Assembly: GCA_001600355.1 (NCBI GenBank)
Contig: BCJU01000001.1
Location: 5,146,013-5,210,012, forward strand
DNA length: 64,000 nucleotides
Source: Meira nashicola
Lineage: Eukaryota > Basidiomycota > Exobasidiomycetes > Exobasidiales > Brachybasidiaceae
Direction of reading: 5' to 3'
Shown piece after piece: positions 32,115 through 44,247 of this stretch (within the stretch, counting starts at the first letter, position 1; each line of letters begins with the position of its first letter). The notes beneath the pieces were generated by a model. That model did no database searches. It was given only the letters and a program-made list of their open reading frames with translations, and was not told the DNA's origin. The translations under genes and the position numbers were made by a program.

Positions 32115-33170
32115 TTAAGGGTTTTCGGCAACCCATGAGACACCTTTCTCGATGTTCTTCTTGAGTTCAGGCAAAGCGGCTTCGAGTAACTTTTGTTCTT
32201 CACCGGTGATGTTACCGATTGCATGAATATCTTCAACACCGTTCTTGCCCAAGCTGACTGGGCTTGCAAAGAAAGTTGCTCCTTGATCTTTGTACAAAGG
32301 TGATTCAACGTAAGCGCATTCTTTAACACCGCTCTCTCCGTTAACGGCACGCAAAAGAGAGTTTGTGAAAACGGCAGCAGCGTAGGCCATACTCAAAGTT
32401 GCGGAACCTGCACCATCCTTTGCTTTGACGACTTCATCACCACCGAATTGGATACGGTGAACGAGCTTTTCGTATTGTTCACCAGCAGAGACGGAAGAGG
32501 AAGCAGATCCTGATTGAGACAAAAGAGGAACGATTGTAACACCAGAGTGACCACCAACGACTGGAACGATTACTTCACTTGGCTTGAGTCCAGCAATGCC
32601 GGACAAGAAAGTGCTTGCACGTGTAACATCAAGGGTAGTAACACCGAACAACTTCTTTGCGTCATAAACACCTGCTTTCTTGTACACTTCAGCAACGATT
32701 GGAACGGTTGAGTTGACTGGGTTGGAAATGATGAGCATGTGAGCTTTTGGTGCAACTTCGGCGGCAGTCTTTGCAAGATCACGAACGATGGAAGCATTTG
32801 TGTTGAAAAGGTCATCACGAGTCATTCCTGGTTTACGAGGAACACCGGCGGGAATAACGATGATATCTGCACCTGTCAAAGCTTTCTTTAAGCCATCATT
32901 TTCGGGAGAGAAACCTGTAGTGATTGCGGGTGTGTTGACGTGAGAAACATCTGCAGCGACACCTGGAGCCAAACGAACATCGAATAAACGTAATTCGGTT
33001 ACCAACGGATCATTCTTTAAAAGTAAAGAGAGAGGTTGACCGATACCACCTGAAGCACCTAAAACGGCCACATTTTTGTTTACGATTGAAGAAGAAGAGA
33101 ACAAACGGCTTGATGCGAAACCTTGACGTAAAGGTGCGGCTGAGCGCAAAGCAGATCGTGCGGCAAACAT
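32115..33170 (-). CDS. mitochondrial malate dehydrogenase
   Basis: TCA-cycle enzyme converting malate to oxaloacetate with NAD+. 351 residues from ATG 33170. An Arg/Ser/Ala-rich mitochondrial presequence ([20 protein letters not shown]) precedes the Rossmann fold [20 protein letters not shown]. Other marks are the nucleotide-binding LRLFDVR, substrate-loop arginines in [19 protein letters not shown], the [15 protein letters not shown] segment, [13 protein letters not shown] (second substrate arginine) and the catalytic-His motif [13 protein letters not shown]. The C terminus is intact (VSWVAENP). It has the mitochondrial rather than the peroxisomal form, since no PTS1 is present. Intronless. 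Confidence 0.97.
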   Translation of the reverse strand: MFAARSALRSAAPLRQGFASSRLFSSSSIVNKNVAVLGASGGIGQPLSLLLKNDPLVTELRLFDVRLAPGVAADVSHVNTPAITTGFSPENDGLKKALTGADIIVIPAGVPRKPGMTRDDLFNTNASIVRDLAKTAAEVAPKAHMLIISNPVNSTVPIVAEVYKKAGVYDAKKLFGVTTLDVTRASTFLSGIAGLKPSEVIVPVVGGHSGVTIVPLLSQSGSASSSVSAGEQYEKLVHRIQFGGDEVVKAKDGAGSATLSMAYAAAVFTNSLLRAVNGESGVKECAYVESPLYKDQGATFFASPVSLGKNGVEDIHAIGNITGEEQKLLEAALPELKKNIEKGVSWVAENP

Positions 33171-34420
33171 GATGATTTGCAAAAATACAAAGATTAGGAT
33201 ATGGTGAGAAATAAAGGATAGATTCTATTGTCTAGAATGTAGGCACCTTTCGCCCTTCTGCACGGTTATACCCGAAAACTTTTTTCCACAATGCTTGTGC
33301 GTCTGTGTACGTACACACAGTAGACTACACACTAGAACGCGTACCAGCGGAAATGTCCTTCCTGCTTCCTGCTTCTTGCTTCCAATGCGCTAAAGCATCG
33401 ATGCCTCAACAAGCTTGAATGCTTATGAAATATTCTTCCCTTTTCACGTGCACGTGCCTTATTATGGTGTGATTGATTATCAGACTCAGACGACTCGGAC
33501 CTTTTTTTCAGGGTATGGGCGGCTGGCTGATATTTATGGTAACGGGGTTGGCCTATCAAAAGTCAGCCCAGATGCTTCTCAGCTAAACGTCTTTTTCGTA
33601 TACCTCTTACACATTTGCAAGAAGAATCCCTCAAATGCATTTTCGTCACATGCTCCGAACAAAAGTTGGAGAATGGCATTTTCGGCGTGTTTCTTTGTGG
33701 TGAGATGCGGCGCATATATTTGAACATTTTGTGCCGAGGCATTTCCTTTGGAGGCATTTCGAGCAGGCTTTGAGTAAAAACCCTTTGTAGACTATAAATA
33801 AAAAGTTCGACGACCTTCCATTAGAGATGTCAGTTAATGTATGTATGCGAATACTTTGTCAAACAAAGGGACCGAAAGACTGAATAATTTCTTCTATCGG
33901 ATCAGCAAGATGACAAAGTGGGGACAAAAAAAGCTTTCTTATCAGAACGATAGAGGACAGTCAAATACTTGATTGAAACGGTACCGGAACAAAAGGGCCC
34001 TGGCTAATAAAGTCGCACTTTGAATGAACATCACGGTCCGAATTACGTTTTGTCGGCCCTATTCGTGACAATCAAAAAGTGGGCTGAATTAAAAAAAAAG
34101 AAATTGGCGTGTTCCAGAGTAGTGATTCGCGAATAAATTCCTTTTTTTCTTCTTCTTTTTGCGAACGCCCTTTAATAATAAATGTGCATCATTCGCGGCG
34201 TTGATTGGAATGATTGAACGAAATTTGGCCGACGGTTATCGCAAAAGTGTATTTTAACGTGTCCAAACCAAAGCACTTTTCCTCTCTCAACACGATGTGT
34301 ATGCGATCATAGGAATTAGTAGGAATGCAGTGGACCGAAATCCATAAAAAGCTTCCATTTCTCCCTACTACTTTCCCACATTCCCCCACAATAACTACAA
34401 CTACCATTCTAATTGCAAAG
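33171..34420. other. divergent intergenic region (1.25 kb)
   Basis: Between MDH (-) and the first unknown gene (+). Contains GTGCGTCTGTGTACGTACACAC near 33297, several A and T tracts, and a 102-codon plus-strand open frame (33415-33723) without recognisable content. The 100 bases before 34421 are C-rich and T-rich, like a fungal leader. Confidence 0.5.
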
Positions 34421-35152
34421 ATGATTGGATTAGATCAACCTCCTTCATCATTCAAACAAAAAGCATTTCGAAAATTATCATCGGAAACATCTTTACGATC
34501 CATTCTCAGTTATGAATCATCATCCATCAGACCAAATTCAGTTCAATCTCAAAGGTCATTCACCACCTGTCGATCTAAATTCACTACTTGTGATTCAAGT
34601 ATACTCAAAGAAGATCAATCAAACGATCAACTCTTGTATCAAAAAGACCTTTTCAATTTGGCAAATTCATTTTCTTCTTCAAGCGCATCGATCAACGAAA
34701 AGCTCAACAAGACCAGGTTGGGAAAGAAGTTGAAAAATTTTGTTTCGCGTTTAAAAGCAGATTGGAATGGAATGGTTTACAAAAAAACGAACAAAGCCAA
34801 AAGTGTAAATTCTAAAAAATTCTCAACAATTGATGTGGCTTACGAACAACAAGAAAGTTTCACAAGCGAAAATTATTTCGTTCATTCTTCTGATGTACCA
34901 CAATATGCAGGAATAATTTCCTCTATGAATCAAAAACATTATCGATCGCGAATCGTCACTTTTGACGTTGACGATGATCCGTTTGCTGCCAAATCACCTA
35001 TGAAATTAATTGCAGGTAAACCTGTTCAACCCAATCAACATGAGAGGTCTCTTGAGGTGAGTAGAATTTGGTCACTTTTTTCGAAACTGTTTTACTGACA
35101 TTGATTTTCAAAGGAGACTATTCATCTCTCATTAACGCCTTCTGATGTCTAA
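34421..35152 (+). CDS. small protein of unknown function, two exons
   Basis: Exons 34421-35056 and 35114-35152, joined in phase 0 by a 57-nt intron (donor GTGAGT, acceptor TTTTCAAAG), give 224 residues ending in HLSLTPSDV. The ATG at 34421 is preferred over one at 34325, since the latter would add a Thr/Pro-rich leader. The protein is Ser- and Lys-rich, with a basic helix-prone stretch (KLNKTRLGKKLKNFVSRLKA) and an acidic patch (FDVDDDPFAAKSP). No signal peptide, membrane segment or known domain. It is first of three small plus-strand genes with similar disordered composition. Confidence 0.6.
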
Positions 35153-35368
35153 GCAACGAAATCATTCATAGACTGTATTTCACATGCAGAAATACGATAC
35201 TCTCATTTACTCGCTCCGATTTATTGCGCGCGTTTGAATTGCTGAGTCGATTGTAACAGTGAAAATAGTTTGGCTCGAGTCATAACACAATGCGTGAAAT
35301 GATCTTATTTCATAACCATCTACCTCTACAGCAGATCTACTTGATTGCCTTCTTTGCCAATCCGAGAG

Positions 35369-35968
35369 ATGACAGAACCAGCGACTTTTGTTGGCGAGAG
35401 ACAAGACAGAGAAAGTATCGAGAGTAGCTGCAGTAGTACACCGAGCAAGTTTGATGTTTCACAATGTAAAAAGTGGATGACCATTCCTTCCTTCGGATTC
35501 GTGCAAAAGATGGTTGGTAATGCGCCAAGCCCATCAACCAAAAAGTTATTGAATGACGCAATCTCAGTTTATTCGAATGATGATGAAGATGACATTGAAA
35601 GTACCGAAAAAGTCACAAGTGAGAAAAGCGGACGTATGCGCAAAGTACATCGCAGGAAGAACCGATACGATGCACAACACAGACACCGTTCTTTGAAAGG
35701 AAAGGAAAAGCAAGTTTCTGAAGACAAATTCTCTTTCATGAGCGGCGAAGTACCCGAACGCAACTTGCCTGATGGAAGTCCCATCAACCAGTTCCAACAA
35801 GAGACGGAAAGTGGCAGACGTCGTAAACGTGAGAGAGTTGAATCAGACCGATACATCAAAACCACAATCAAAATATTATCCGAAGAGGTTCACATGGGAG
35901 AAAAAGAAGTTTTGCTGCGTGCATGCAAATTAATGTTGACATGCAAACAAAAACCACAAGATTTTTAA
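35369..35968 (+). CDS. small charged protein of unknown function
   Basis: 199 residues from the first ATG in frame. Ser-rich N terminus, an acidic patch (SNDDEDDIES) followed by a strongly basic one (RKVHRRKNRYDAQHRHRSLK), then RRRKRERVES and a C-terminal segment that could be helical (KEVLLRACKLMLTCKQK). No known domain and no targeting signal other than the basic clusters, which could serve nuclear import. I do not recognise it. Confidence 0.5.
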   Translation: MTEPATFVGERQDRESIESSCSSTPSKFDVSQCKKWMTIPSFGFVQKMVGNAPSPSTKKLLNDAISVYSNDDEDDIESTEKVTSEKSGRMRKVHRRKNRYDAQHRHRSLKGKEKQVSEDKFSFMSGEVPERNLPDGSPINQFQQETESGRRRKRERVESDRYIKTTIKILSEEVHMGEKEVLLRACKLMLTCKQKPQDF

Positions 35969-36323
35969 TCAGAGGCGTCAAAAATTGCAAGGCATGAATT
36001 CTTTCTCACAAAACGCAATTCTCCACGCTTGTTTGGTGCGACAGAGTTGGGTTGTCCGCTTCCTTTCCGGTCAAATCTTTCGCAGTAATCCTTTGTTTAA
36101 CACAAAAGATAAGGAGTATGCTGAGCAAACATATTGTGTGTACTTGCGTGTAAAAATCTTGAACGCAACCTGACGCAGCCTTTACACTTTCATCATAGAT
36201 GCGACCTTTACACTATCTCGGAGCATTTTTAAGCTCAGACTTGAGTTTTTTATCCTTTTTCTCTCTCTACCACCTCCATCTTCTCCAGAAGTACGAGATT
36301 TTGTCTTTTCTTTCTCTTTCTCA
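35969..36323. other. short intergenic region between two unknown genes
   Basis: Contains a CT-rich leader just before 36324 and no further open frame of note. Confidence 0.5.
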
Positions 36324-36974
36324 ATGAAATTCATGTCTGACACAACCACAAAAGTCAATCTAGAAGAAGAACAAAGTGTCTCAATCGCCATTCCGATCAA
36401 AATTTCGGTAATCAGTAATGTGACAATTCAAAACGATTTATCTGAAGAAGATGACGATAGTGATCAATATACACAGATTCATGACCATACATCATCCTTC
36501 AACACACAATCTTCTGCACCGTCTAGCTTCTTTTCACGCTCATCTACACCGCCATTTGAGTTTGAAGGTCATATGAATTGGGCGATTAGCGATGGTACGG
36601 GTGTTCAAAATCTATCTATTCAAGAACATGAACAAGGAGAAAACATCTTTCCTAGAACAAACGCAAATCGTACGCAAAATTTGCCTGCATTTTTTGAAAA
36701 TTTAGACGAAAATGATCCGGCATTTTATGATAACGCTTTTCTTCAATTACGTTTTCTTGACTCAATTCAACCACCTCAATTACGTTTTCTTGACTCAATT
36801 CAACCAATCTCTGAATTGGATGAAGAAACGGAACAAATTTATCAAGCTTCACAAGCTATGCCAATCTCTTTTCATCTCCGCAATGATACCTTACCCGAGG
36901 GACAAGTTGGAAATCTTACACAAATGCCTGAGAAAGCAAACGAAGATATCGATCGCCTCTCCAAGACGGTATGA
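36324..36974 (+). CDS. small acidic protein of unknown function
   Basis: 216 residues, acidic and Ser/Thr/Gln-rich, with no signal peptide or recognisable domain. Residues LRFLDSIQP occur twice in direct succession, from a 33-bp tandem duplication. An in-frame second Met lies three codons in. The last codons (AAG ACG GTATGA) also resemble a splice donor; a 43-nt intron ending in CCTGTAG could add eleven residues, but that is short for this genome. Same strand and general composition as the two genes before it. Confidence 0.5.
   Translation: MKFMSDTTTKVNLEEEQSVSIAIPIKISVISNVTIQNDLSEEDDDSDQYTQIHDHTSSFNTQSSAPSSFFSRSSTPPFEFEGHMNWAISDGTGVQNLSIQEHEQGENIFPRTNANRTQNLPAFFENLDENDPAFYDNAFLQLRFLDSIQPPQLRFLDSIQPISELDEETEQIYQASQAMPISFHLRNDTLPEGQVGNLTQMPEKANEDIDRLSKTV
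36744..36806 (+). repeat. 33-bp tandem duplication inside a coding region
   Basis: The 30 bases starting CAATTACGTTTTCTTGACTC at 36744 recur exactly at 36777, a period of 33, so the reading frame is kept and LRFLDSIQP is repeated in the protein. Identity of the copies suggests a recent event. Confidence 0.9.
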
Positions 36975-37169
36975 ACGAGGATGCTTACCCCATCTCTGCT
37001 CTATCCTGTAGATAATCATAATTGATCGCTTTTTAATTTAATGGTACCCATTTCTTCATTCACTTCAAGTGTTGATTGCGCAATGCATTGCTTGAATTAG
37101 GATATATCAGTGTACAAAGAATCAGGTAAAGGATCAATAATGATTGCTAGATGGCGGTTTTGTGTAAAT

Positions 37170-38587
<1,418 letters not shown>

Positions 38588-38933
38588 CTTTAAGAAGTTC
38601 TTGATTGATGTGATGCGTGAAAGGAACAAGCAACTAGATTAACACTTTCTTGTGTTGCTGTATCATTTTAAGCTTGGTCTATGAGATTCGGTAGACTAGT
38701 CGAATTGACAGACACACACAAGTACAAACGCCTTCAACCCGCATCGACACGCGTGCGTAGGCGCGTTGGAGTAGATGCATTCAGTGGGGTGCGTGCGGTC
38801 AAATGGAACAAAAGTCTACGTGCATGTTCAGCAACCCGATATTCGTGAAATTACTCCAGCTCATAACCACCATTGGCGAAATATCAGAGCAAATGATTTG
38901 TTTTGACTCCTTCGATCCTAGCTATAGAGGATT
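38588..38933. promoter_or_regulatory. bidirectional promoter region between ARP1 and the cyclophilin gene
   Basis: 346 bases between divergent starts. Contains the CpG-rich segment ACACGCGTGCGTAGGCGCG near 38749 and a TC-rich stretch. No gene. Promoter role is inferred from position. Confidence 0.5.
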
Positions 38934-40316
38934 ATGAGTGTTCTCTTGGAGACGTCTTTAGGCGATCTAGTGGTGGATTTGGATGTGGAGCAATGCCCAA
39001 ACACTTGCAAGAACTTTCTCAAACTTTGCAAGACGTACAAGTATAATTATCTTACCTTCTTTTCAGTTCAAAAGAATTTTTTAGCACAAAGCGGTGATCC
39101 AACAAATACGGGTAAAGGAGGTCAATCGATATGTTCTCAATTGGATCCTTCTTCCGATGCATACTCTTCCGTTCCATACTTTTTTCCTGAACGACATTCA
39201 TCACGCAAGCATGCGAGGCGCGGTACACTTAGTATGGCCTGTCGCAGGCTTCGACCGGAAGATGAGGATAGCTTGGTAGCTGGAAGTCAATTCTTTGTTA
39301 CTCTTTCTGATGATATAGAGTATTTAGACGATAAGCATGCACCTTTTGGACGTGTTGTTGAAGGCGATGAAAAGGAAGGCACTCTTGACAAGATTAATGC
39401 AGCGTTTGTCGATAAAGATATGAGACCTTTACAAGATATCCGTATTCAGCAAGTTGTTGTTTTGGATGATCCTTTTGATGATCCAAAAGGGCTACATGTT
39501 CCCTCTAGAACGCCTTCACCGACACCTGAACAGATGGCTGCTATCGGATTGGACGCAACAGCTCCACTGAACGATGATGAAAATCGACCGACAGAAGAGG
39601 TGGAAGAGGAAAAGAGAAGGAAAGATCAAGAAGCGGCTGCACTAACACTAGAAATGGTTGGAGATTTACCTTTTGCTGAAATCCGTCCACCCGAAAATAT
39701 CTTGTTCGTTTGCAAGCTCAATCCAGTAACTCGAAGTGAAGATTTAGAATTAATCTTTTCACGTTTTGGTAAAATTTTAAGTTGTGAAGTTATAAAGGAG
39801 AAAAAGACAGGAGATAGTTTACAGTATGCTTTTATCGAATTTGATCAACGTAAATCCGCTGAACAAGCTTATTTTAAAATGCAAAACGTTTTAGTGGATG
39901 ATCGAAGAATTTGGGTGGATTTTTCGCAAAGTGTAAGCAAATTAACCAACAATTGGAACTCAAGCAGATCACAAGGTAAAGTGTTGAAAGTAAAGCAAGG
40001 ATCTAGAGATAGTCAACATGACAGTCGCGGCAATCATGAATACTCTCAAGGTTCTCCTGATAGCAGACGTCACCATTCAGGAAGCGGTAATGCATATGAG
40101 AAGAGGTCTTATTCTGACAGGCATTCTGATGATCGACATCGACGAGAACATAGCAGGAAAGATGACTCAAGATACGATCGTCATCGATATCGTGAGGACA
40201 AATCCTACTCGAATTCTCGCGACGAGCATCGTCGTTCATCCCATCGAGACTACGACGAACGGAGTCGCAATCGAGAGAGAAGCCCACGCAGAAATGGTGC
40301 AAAGGAACGATATTAA
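38934..40316 (+). CDS. cyclophilin-RRM peptidyl-prolyl isomerase (PPIL4/Cyp6 type)
   Basis: Nuclear prolyl isomerase linked to RNA processing. 460 residues, intronless. The cyclophilin domain covers about 1-170 (MSVLLETSLGDLVVDL, NYLTFFSVQKNFLAQSGDPT, GSQFFVTLSDDIEYLDDKHA, FGRVVEG). An RRM follows at about 255-340, with RNP-like NILFVCKLNP and QYAFIEFDQR. The tail is rich in Arg, Ser, Asp and His (RS-like). Order and spacing match the PPIL4 family. The catalytic FHR motif is replaced by FFS in the first segment, so isomerase activity may be weak. Confidence 0.93.
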   Translation: MSVLLETSLGDLVVDLDVEQCPNTCKNFLKLCKTYKYNYLTFFSVQKNFLAQSGDPTNTGKGGQSICSQLDPSSDAYSSVPYFFPERHSSRKHARRGTLSMACRRLRPEDEDSLVAGSQFFVTLSDDIEYLDDKHAPFGRVVEGDEKEGTLDKINAAFVDKDMRPLQDIRIQQVVVLDDPFDDPKGLHVPSRTPSPTPEQMAAIGLDATAPLNDDENRPTEEVEEEKRRKDQEAAALTLEMVGDLPFAEIRPPENILFVCKLNPVTRSEDLELIFSRFGKILSCEVIKEKKTGDSLQYAFIEFDQRKSAEQAYFKMQNVLVDDRRIWVDFSQSVSKLTNNWNSSRSQGKVLKVKQGSRDSQHDSRGNHEYSQGSPDSRRHHSGSGNAYEKRSYSDRHSDDRHRREHSRKDDSRYDRHRYREDKSYSNSRDEHRRSSHRDYDERSRNRERSPRRNGAKERY

Positions 40317-40377
40317 AATGTGTATACTAGTGTACAAATATGGGCATACTATTAAATTCTATTCTTTCAACTATGTG

Positions 40378-41835
40378 TCAAGAGACTTCATCCTCTTCCT
40401 TCACATTTGTGATCTTTTCCTCTTGTTCATCCTCACCGATGCTCACTTGTTCACTACTTCCACTTTGATCAGCTACAAGAGCTCGTAATTCTTCTTCAAA
40501 TACTTGAGCTTCCATCTGTTCTCCATCATTTCGTTCATCCCAACGTTCAATATCTGTGCTATATCCTCGACGTAATGCAAGTGCTTTTGTACAATAAAAC
40601 ATACTCTTCTTTCCCCATTCTCCCGCTGTTGAAGGTCGAAATTGCGTATAAAGTTCATAGGCTTTCTTATGTAACAGATCTGGTCCTGGTATTTCGATTG
40701 CTTCTGCATCAGTTAATTCTGATTTTATTTTTTGAGATGATGGATTTACGTACGAATCAGCCAAAAGACTTAAAGCTCCTATCACAATAGGTAAAGTTTG
40801 ATACATCGATTTTCGCATATAATTGAACGCTTGATCAGGACCGATCACTTCACCTTTACTTATCCCACGCCATTCTTGTGTTTGTCCAAGCTTGATCAAG
40901 GGTATCTTTACACCCATTAATTCAAAATGAGGTTGATTGGAACTTATTTTGCTCAACGATTTTTCTTGTTCCGATGCAGGGATGATACCTAAAGATATTC
41001 CACGAGCGGTAGAAGTTGTATTCACATAGCAATATGCCAAACTGAGTGCCTCACGCCTTTCAAAACCTAGCCTTTCCAAAACAAGTGTTGACCAAACAGT
41101 CATGATAGGTGCCCTATTAACATAAACGTATCTGCCTTTTAGCGAATCTTCTTCTAGTACTTCATTGAATATGTAATCAATTTGATCTCCTCCCTCTCCT
41201 GGTTCATTTTTCGGTGCTACAACATTACCATATTCTCGTGAAAGAGCTTCATCATCCATAGCTTTCCTTCTTTTTGATAGTTGTTGTACTTTTGCTGGCG
41301 AAGAAGTTATTTGATCAGACGTTCTTTTTCCTTTTCCCGCTTCTCTTGCTGTAGCACTTGTAATTACGGAATCTGAATTACTCAATTGTCGTATTCCAAA
41401 TGCAATCAAAATTTTATGTCTTTCCAATTCGCTCGTTATTCCAGCATCTTCTAAGACGGGCCCATTAAGATGTGATAATCTTGCTTGTGTGTTTAATTTT
41501 GCTCGAACTAATTTACCTGCTAATGGAATTGCTTCTTTTACCGAAAATGCAGCAGAACCCAATGCTGAATTCACCAACGATTTCAATATTGCAGGTAGTG
41601 GAATGGGTATATTAGATACATCTTCATTCTGATACGTTGTTCTTCTTCCAAGCGTGCTTTGCTTTGTATTCGAATCTGATTCCGATTTTATTTTATTTCC
41701 ATTACTGACAATCGAAGATGAAGATGCTGCCGCTCTAGCTTTAGCAAACAATTCCGCAGCTCGATCAGCATGAGATTCGGCCGTCTTTTCAAATTCTTTC
41801 TCTTTTCGAAAAGAATTCGATTTACGAGGTGGCAT
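40378..41835 (-). CDS. conserved fungal protein of unknown function
   Basis: 485 residues, intronless. Basic N terminus (MPPRKSNSFRKEKEFEK), then an Ala/Ser-rich stretch. A helical section has IPLPAILKSLVNSALGSAAF and ELERHKILIAFGIRQL. A core near 240-300 reads VNRAPIMTVWSTLVLERLGF and REALSLAYCYVNTTSTARGI, which looks like a conserved fungal domain but which I cannot name with confidence. The C terminus is acidic. Lys/Arg clusters (SKRRKAMDDE) suggest a nuclear protein. It is convergent with the cyclophilin gene, 61 bases apart. Confidence 0.75.
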   Translation of the reverse strand: MPPRKSNSFRKEKEFEKTAESHADRAAELFAKARAAASSSSIVSNGNKIKSESDSNTKQSTLGRRTTYQNEDVSNIPIPLPAILKSLVNSALGSAAFSVKEAIPLAGKLVRAKLNTQARLSHLNGPVLEDAGITSELERHKILIAFGIRQLSNSDSVITSATAREAGKGKRTSDQITSSPAKVQQLSKRRKAMDDEALSREYGNVVAPKNEPGEGGDQIDYIFNEVLEEDSLKGRYVYVNRAPIMTVWSTLVLERLGFERREALSLAYCYVNTTSTARGISLGIIPASEQEKSLSKISSNQPHFELMGVKIPLIKLGQTQEWRGISKGEVIGPDQAFNYMRKSMYQTLPIVIGALSLLADSYVNPSSQKIKSELTDAEAIEIPGPDLLHKKAYELYTQFRPSTAGEWGKKSMFYCTKALALRRGYSTDIERWDERNDGEQMEAQVFEEELRALVADQSGSSEQVSIGEDEQEEKITNVKEEDEVS

Positions 41836-42816
41836 TATAGGCGTGAATTTATGAGCAGCTAATCATCTTTAAAGTGTTGATGTATGTATGAAGCTGAGCT
41901 CGGAAATATTTCAAGTCAGTTGATTTTATGCATGTTTGTGGAGTATTCTCACGCGAATTTGCACTTGTTGACAGAGCTTGGTCAAATAGTCTGACATAGA
42001 CGCACGGCCCGAAATAAAATGTCAGTGCATTGCATGATGCAATTGGCGTAAGGTAGGGTGTACCTATTTCCAAAGAGAGAAACAAAAAAAGCGTACTTCA
42101 AAAAAAAACAAAGGCGCAATATACTCATCTTCTATAAATATAAACAATATCTTGGCAGGTGTTTTTCTTTCTTGGGGAAGGCGGAAACATATCCTCATCT
42201 CTCATTCATGTCAGACGCTCTTTGTTTGGCAGCAAAAGCGATTGTACCTTGATTACATGCACGACCGCGTGCGTAGTGTGCACATGATCACTGAGTCGAA
42301 TTGTACTCCGAAATGAATCACTTAATCGCGGAGGCCGCTTTTTCTTTTTTTTTCTTTTTGCGTTTATCTGACAAACATATTCCAATCATAGGAACAAAAG
42401 AATGAATAAACTCGGTGCGAGGTTTTTTTCATTTAGCTTTATTTTGAACGCCTACAAGGTAAAGTACACACAAAAGAATAAAAGAAAGAAAGGGGACTGC
42501 TTCCCCTTTTTTTTGTCTGTGCTTAGTGCTTATTGGAATCCAAATGATCGATTCCGTGAGTATGCCCGATTTGTGAGCGCGGCCCGATGAAAGGTATAAA
42601 GGTCACATGATTTCCTATCTTGAATCCCTACTGTCACCGTCACTCACTCCGTCGACTCAACATTCTCCCACACTTTTCCCTTTCATCCCTTTTCAATCTT
42701 TTTCTTGTCTTTCTTCATTCTGGTATTTGTGTTGTCGCCCCTTTCAAGTTTCATTGCGAATTTTCTCACAAATCCTACACTTTTCTACATTTCAAAGATT
42801 GACGATTGCGCCAATC
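41836..42816. other. divergent intergenic region (0.98 kb)
   Basis: Promoter space between the unknown gene (-) and the CAP-domain gene (+). Contains CACGACCGCGTGCGTAGTG near 42260, T tracts, and a long CT-rich leader before 42817. The CAP frame is open for 210 bases further upstream from an ATG at 42607, but that would place 70 residues ahead of the signal peptide. Confidence 0.5.
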
Positions 42817-44247
42817 ATGGCAGTCTCGGACATTCTGACAGTAATCACTCTTTTGTTCACTTTGCAAACAACAGTGTTTGCTGGAGATTATTCTCCTTCA
42901 GGTAAATTCAAATCATGTTCAACAAATACAAAAGTTAAACCTGGTGAATTCGTTGACCTTCATAATAAAGCACGTAAAAGTGTTGGTGCAAGTAGTGTTT
43001 CATGGGATCAAGGTTTAGCAAACGTTGCACAATGTTGGGCAAACAGATGCGTTTTTGAACATTCACATACTCCTGGAATGGGAGAAAATATTGCTGCAGG
43101 CAGCGGTCCTTATAGTGATCAAAATGCATTCGTTGATTGGTGGGAAGAATTCAAGTTATATCATAAAGGAGAAGATTTTTCAGAAGGTACAGGTCATTAT
43201 ACCCAAGTTGCATGGACGGGAACGAAAAAGATTGGTTGTGGTGTTTCTATTTGTCCTTCCAGTCAATTAGGATTAGGAGGTACATATAATCAAGCAAGGT
43301 TTGTCGTTTGTGAATACTTTCCGCCAGGTAATGTCATTGGAACTTTTAACAATCATGTCAATATGCCAAGTTATGATCCAATGGCTCATATGGGAGATCG
43401 TTATGGTCAAGATGATTATTCTAACAAATTCAATGATGATACTACGACAAGTACTCCAAGACAAGTCAATGTACCCAAGATTAATAAAACAACTGGAAAT
43501 ACCGGAACAAAGACACCTACCACACAGCCTTCTTCTAATAAAAATACGGGAACCACGACAGGAACGAATACTACAATCACGGGAGGAGGAGGTAAAGGCA
43601 CTTCAAAAAATCAAACTCCAAATAACGGCTCAGGTTCTTCAACGTGCGATCCAAATGGTAGCGATAATTATTCTTCTGATGACGATTGTACCCCACCCAA
43701 GCCTAGTCGCAAGCACAAGCATAACCATCATGGACATAAAGGTGGTCACCATAAACCGATGGCAAACTCTCGTCATTCCACTAATTCAGGTTCCGGTGGA
43801 AGTTCTCCTGCACCTACACCACAGAACGCAGATGATTATCAACCATCATCATCTTCACAAGACAGCAGTGATGACAGTCAATCACCCAAGCAAAGTACTA
43901 ATAACGATACAAAGGGCAGTACTGATAGTCAAACACCGACATCAACTGATTACGGGAGTGCCGATGATTCTCAATCACCGACATCTAGTAATGATACTCA
44001 AAATGGAAGTGATTATTCTGCTGATGGCGACCAGAATACAGATGCTAGCACACAAGATTATCAATCACCGCCAATTCAAGATGACGAACAATCTGGTCAG
44101 CCTGCAGCCGTCAATCAAGGCGATGACGGTGATGATTACAGTGGTGATGGTGATTACGGTGATGATTACGGTCAATCATCTCAAGATGACGACGATGATA
44201 ATAATAATGGTTCTGGAAACGGTCTTTCTATCAGTATTGGCCTCTAA
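42817..44247 (+). CDS. secreted CAP/PR-1 domain protein (Pry type)
   Basis: CAP proteins of fungi (yeast Pry1-like) bind sterols and lipids outside the cell. 476 residues from ATG 42817, which directly precedes a signal peptide (ILTVITLLFTLQTTVFA). The CAP domain spans about 45-180 with all hallmark segments: FVDLHNKARKSVGA, HTPGMGENIAAGSGP, GTGHYTQVAWTGTKKIGCG and FVVCEYFPPGN. The histidines of the CAP cavity (in HNKAR and GHYTQ) and paired cysteines are present. Beyond it lies a stalk of Thr/Asn/Ser with a His/Lys island, then Ser/Asp/Gln repeats (SADDSQSPTSS) ending in an Asp-rich tail with no GPI signal. Confidence 0.92.
   Translation: MAVSDILTVITLLFTLQTTVFAGDYSPSGKFKSCSTNTKVKPGEFVDLHNKARKSVGASSVSWDQGLANVAQCWANRCVFEHSHTPGMGENIAAGSGPYSDQNAFVDWWEEFKLYHKGEDFSEGTGHYTQVAWTGTKKIGCGVSICPSSQLGLGGTYNQARFVVCEYFPPGNVIGTFNNHVNMPSYDPMAHMGDRYGQDDYSNKFNDDTTTSTPRQVNVPKINKTTGNTGTKTPTTQPSSNKNTGTTTGTNTTITGGGGKGTSKNQTPNNGSGSSTCDPNGSDNYSSDDDCTPPKPSRKHKHNHHGHKGGHHKPMANSRHSTNSGSGGSSPAPTPQNADDYQPSSSSQDSSDDSQSPKQSTNNDTKGSTDSQTPTSTDYGSADDSQSPTSSNDTQNGSDYSADGDQNTDASTQDYQSPPIQDDEQSGQPAAVNQGDDGDDYSGDGDYGDDYGQSSQDDDDDNNNGSGNGLSISIGL

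Noticed and set aside
34325..34420. ATG at 34325 as start of the first unknown gene
   Set aside because: Adds a Thr/Pro-rich leader; the ATG at 34421 follows a leader-like C/T-rich sequence and better context.
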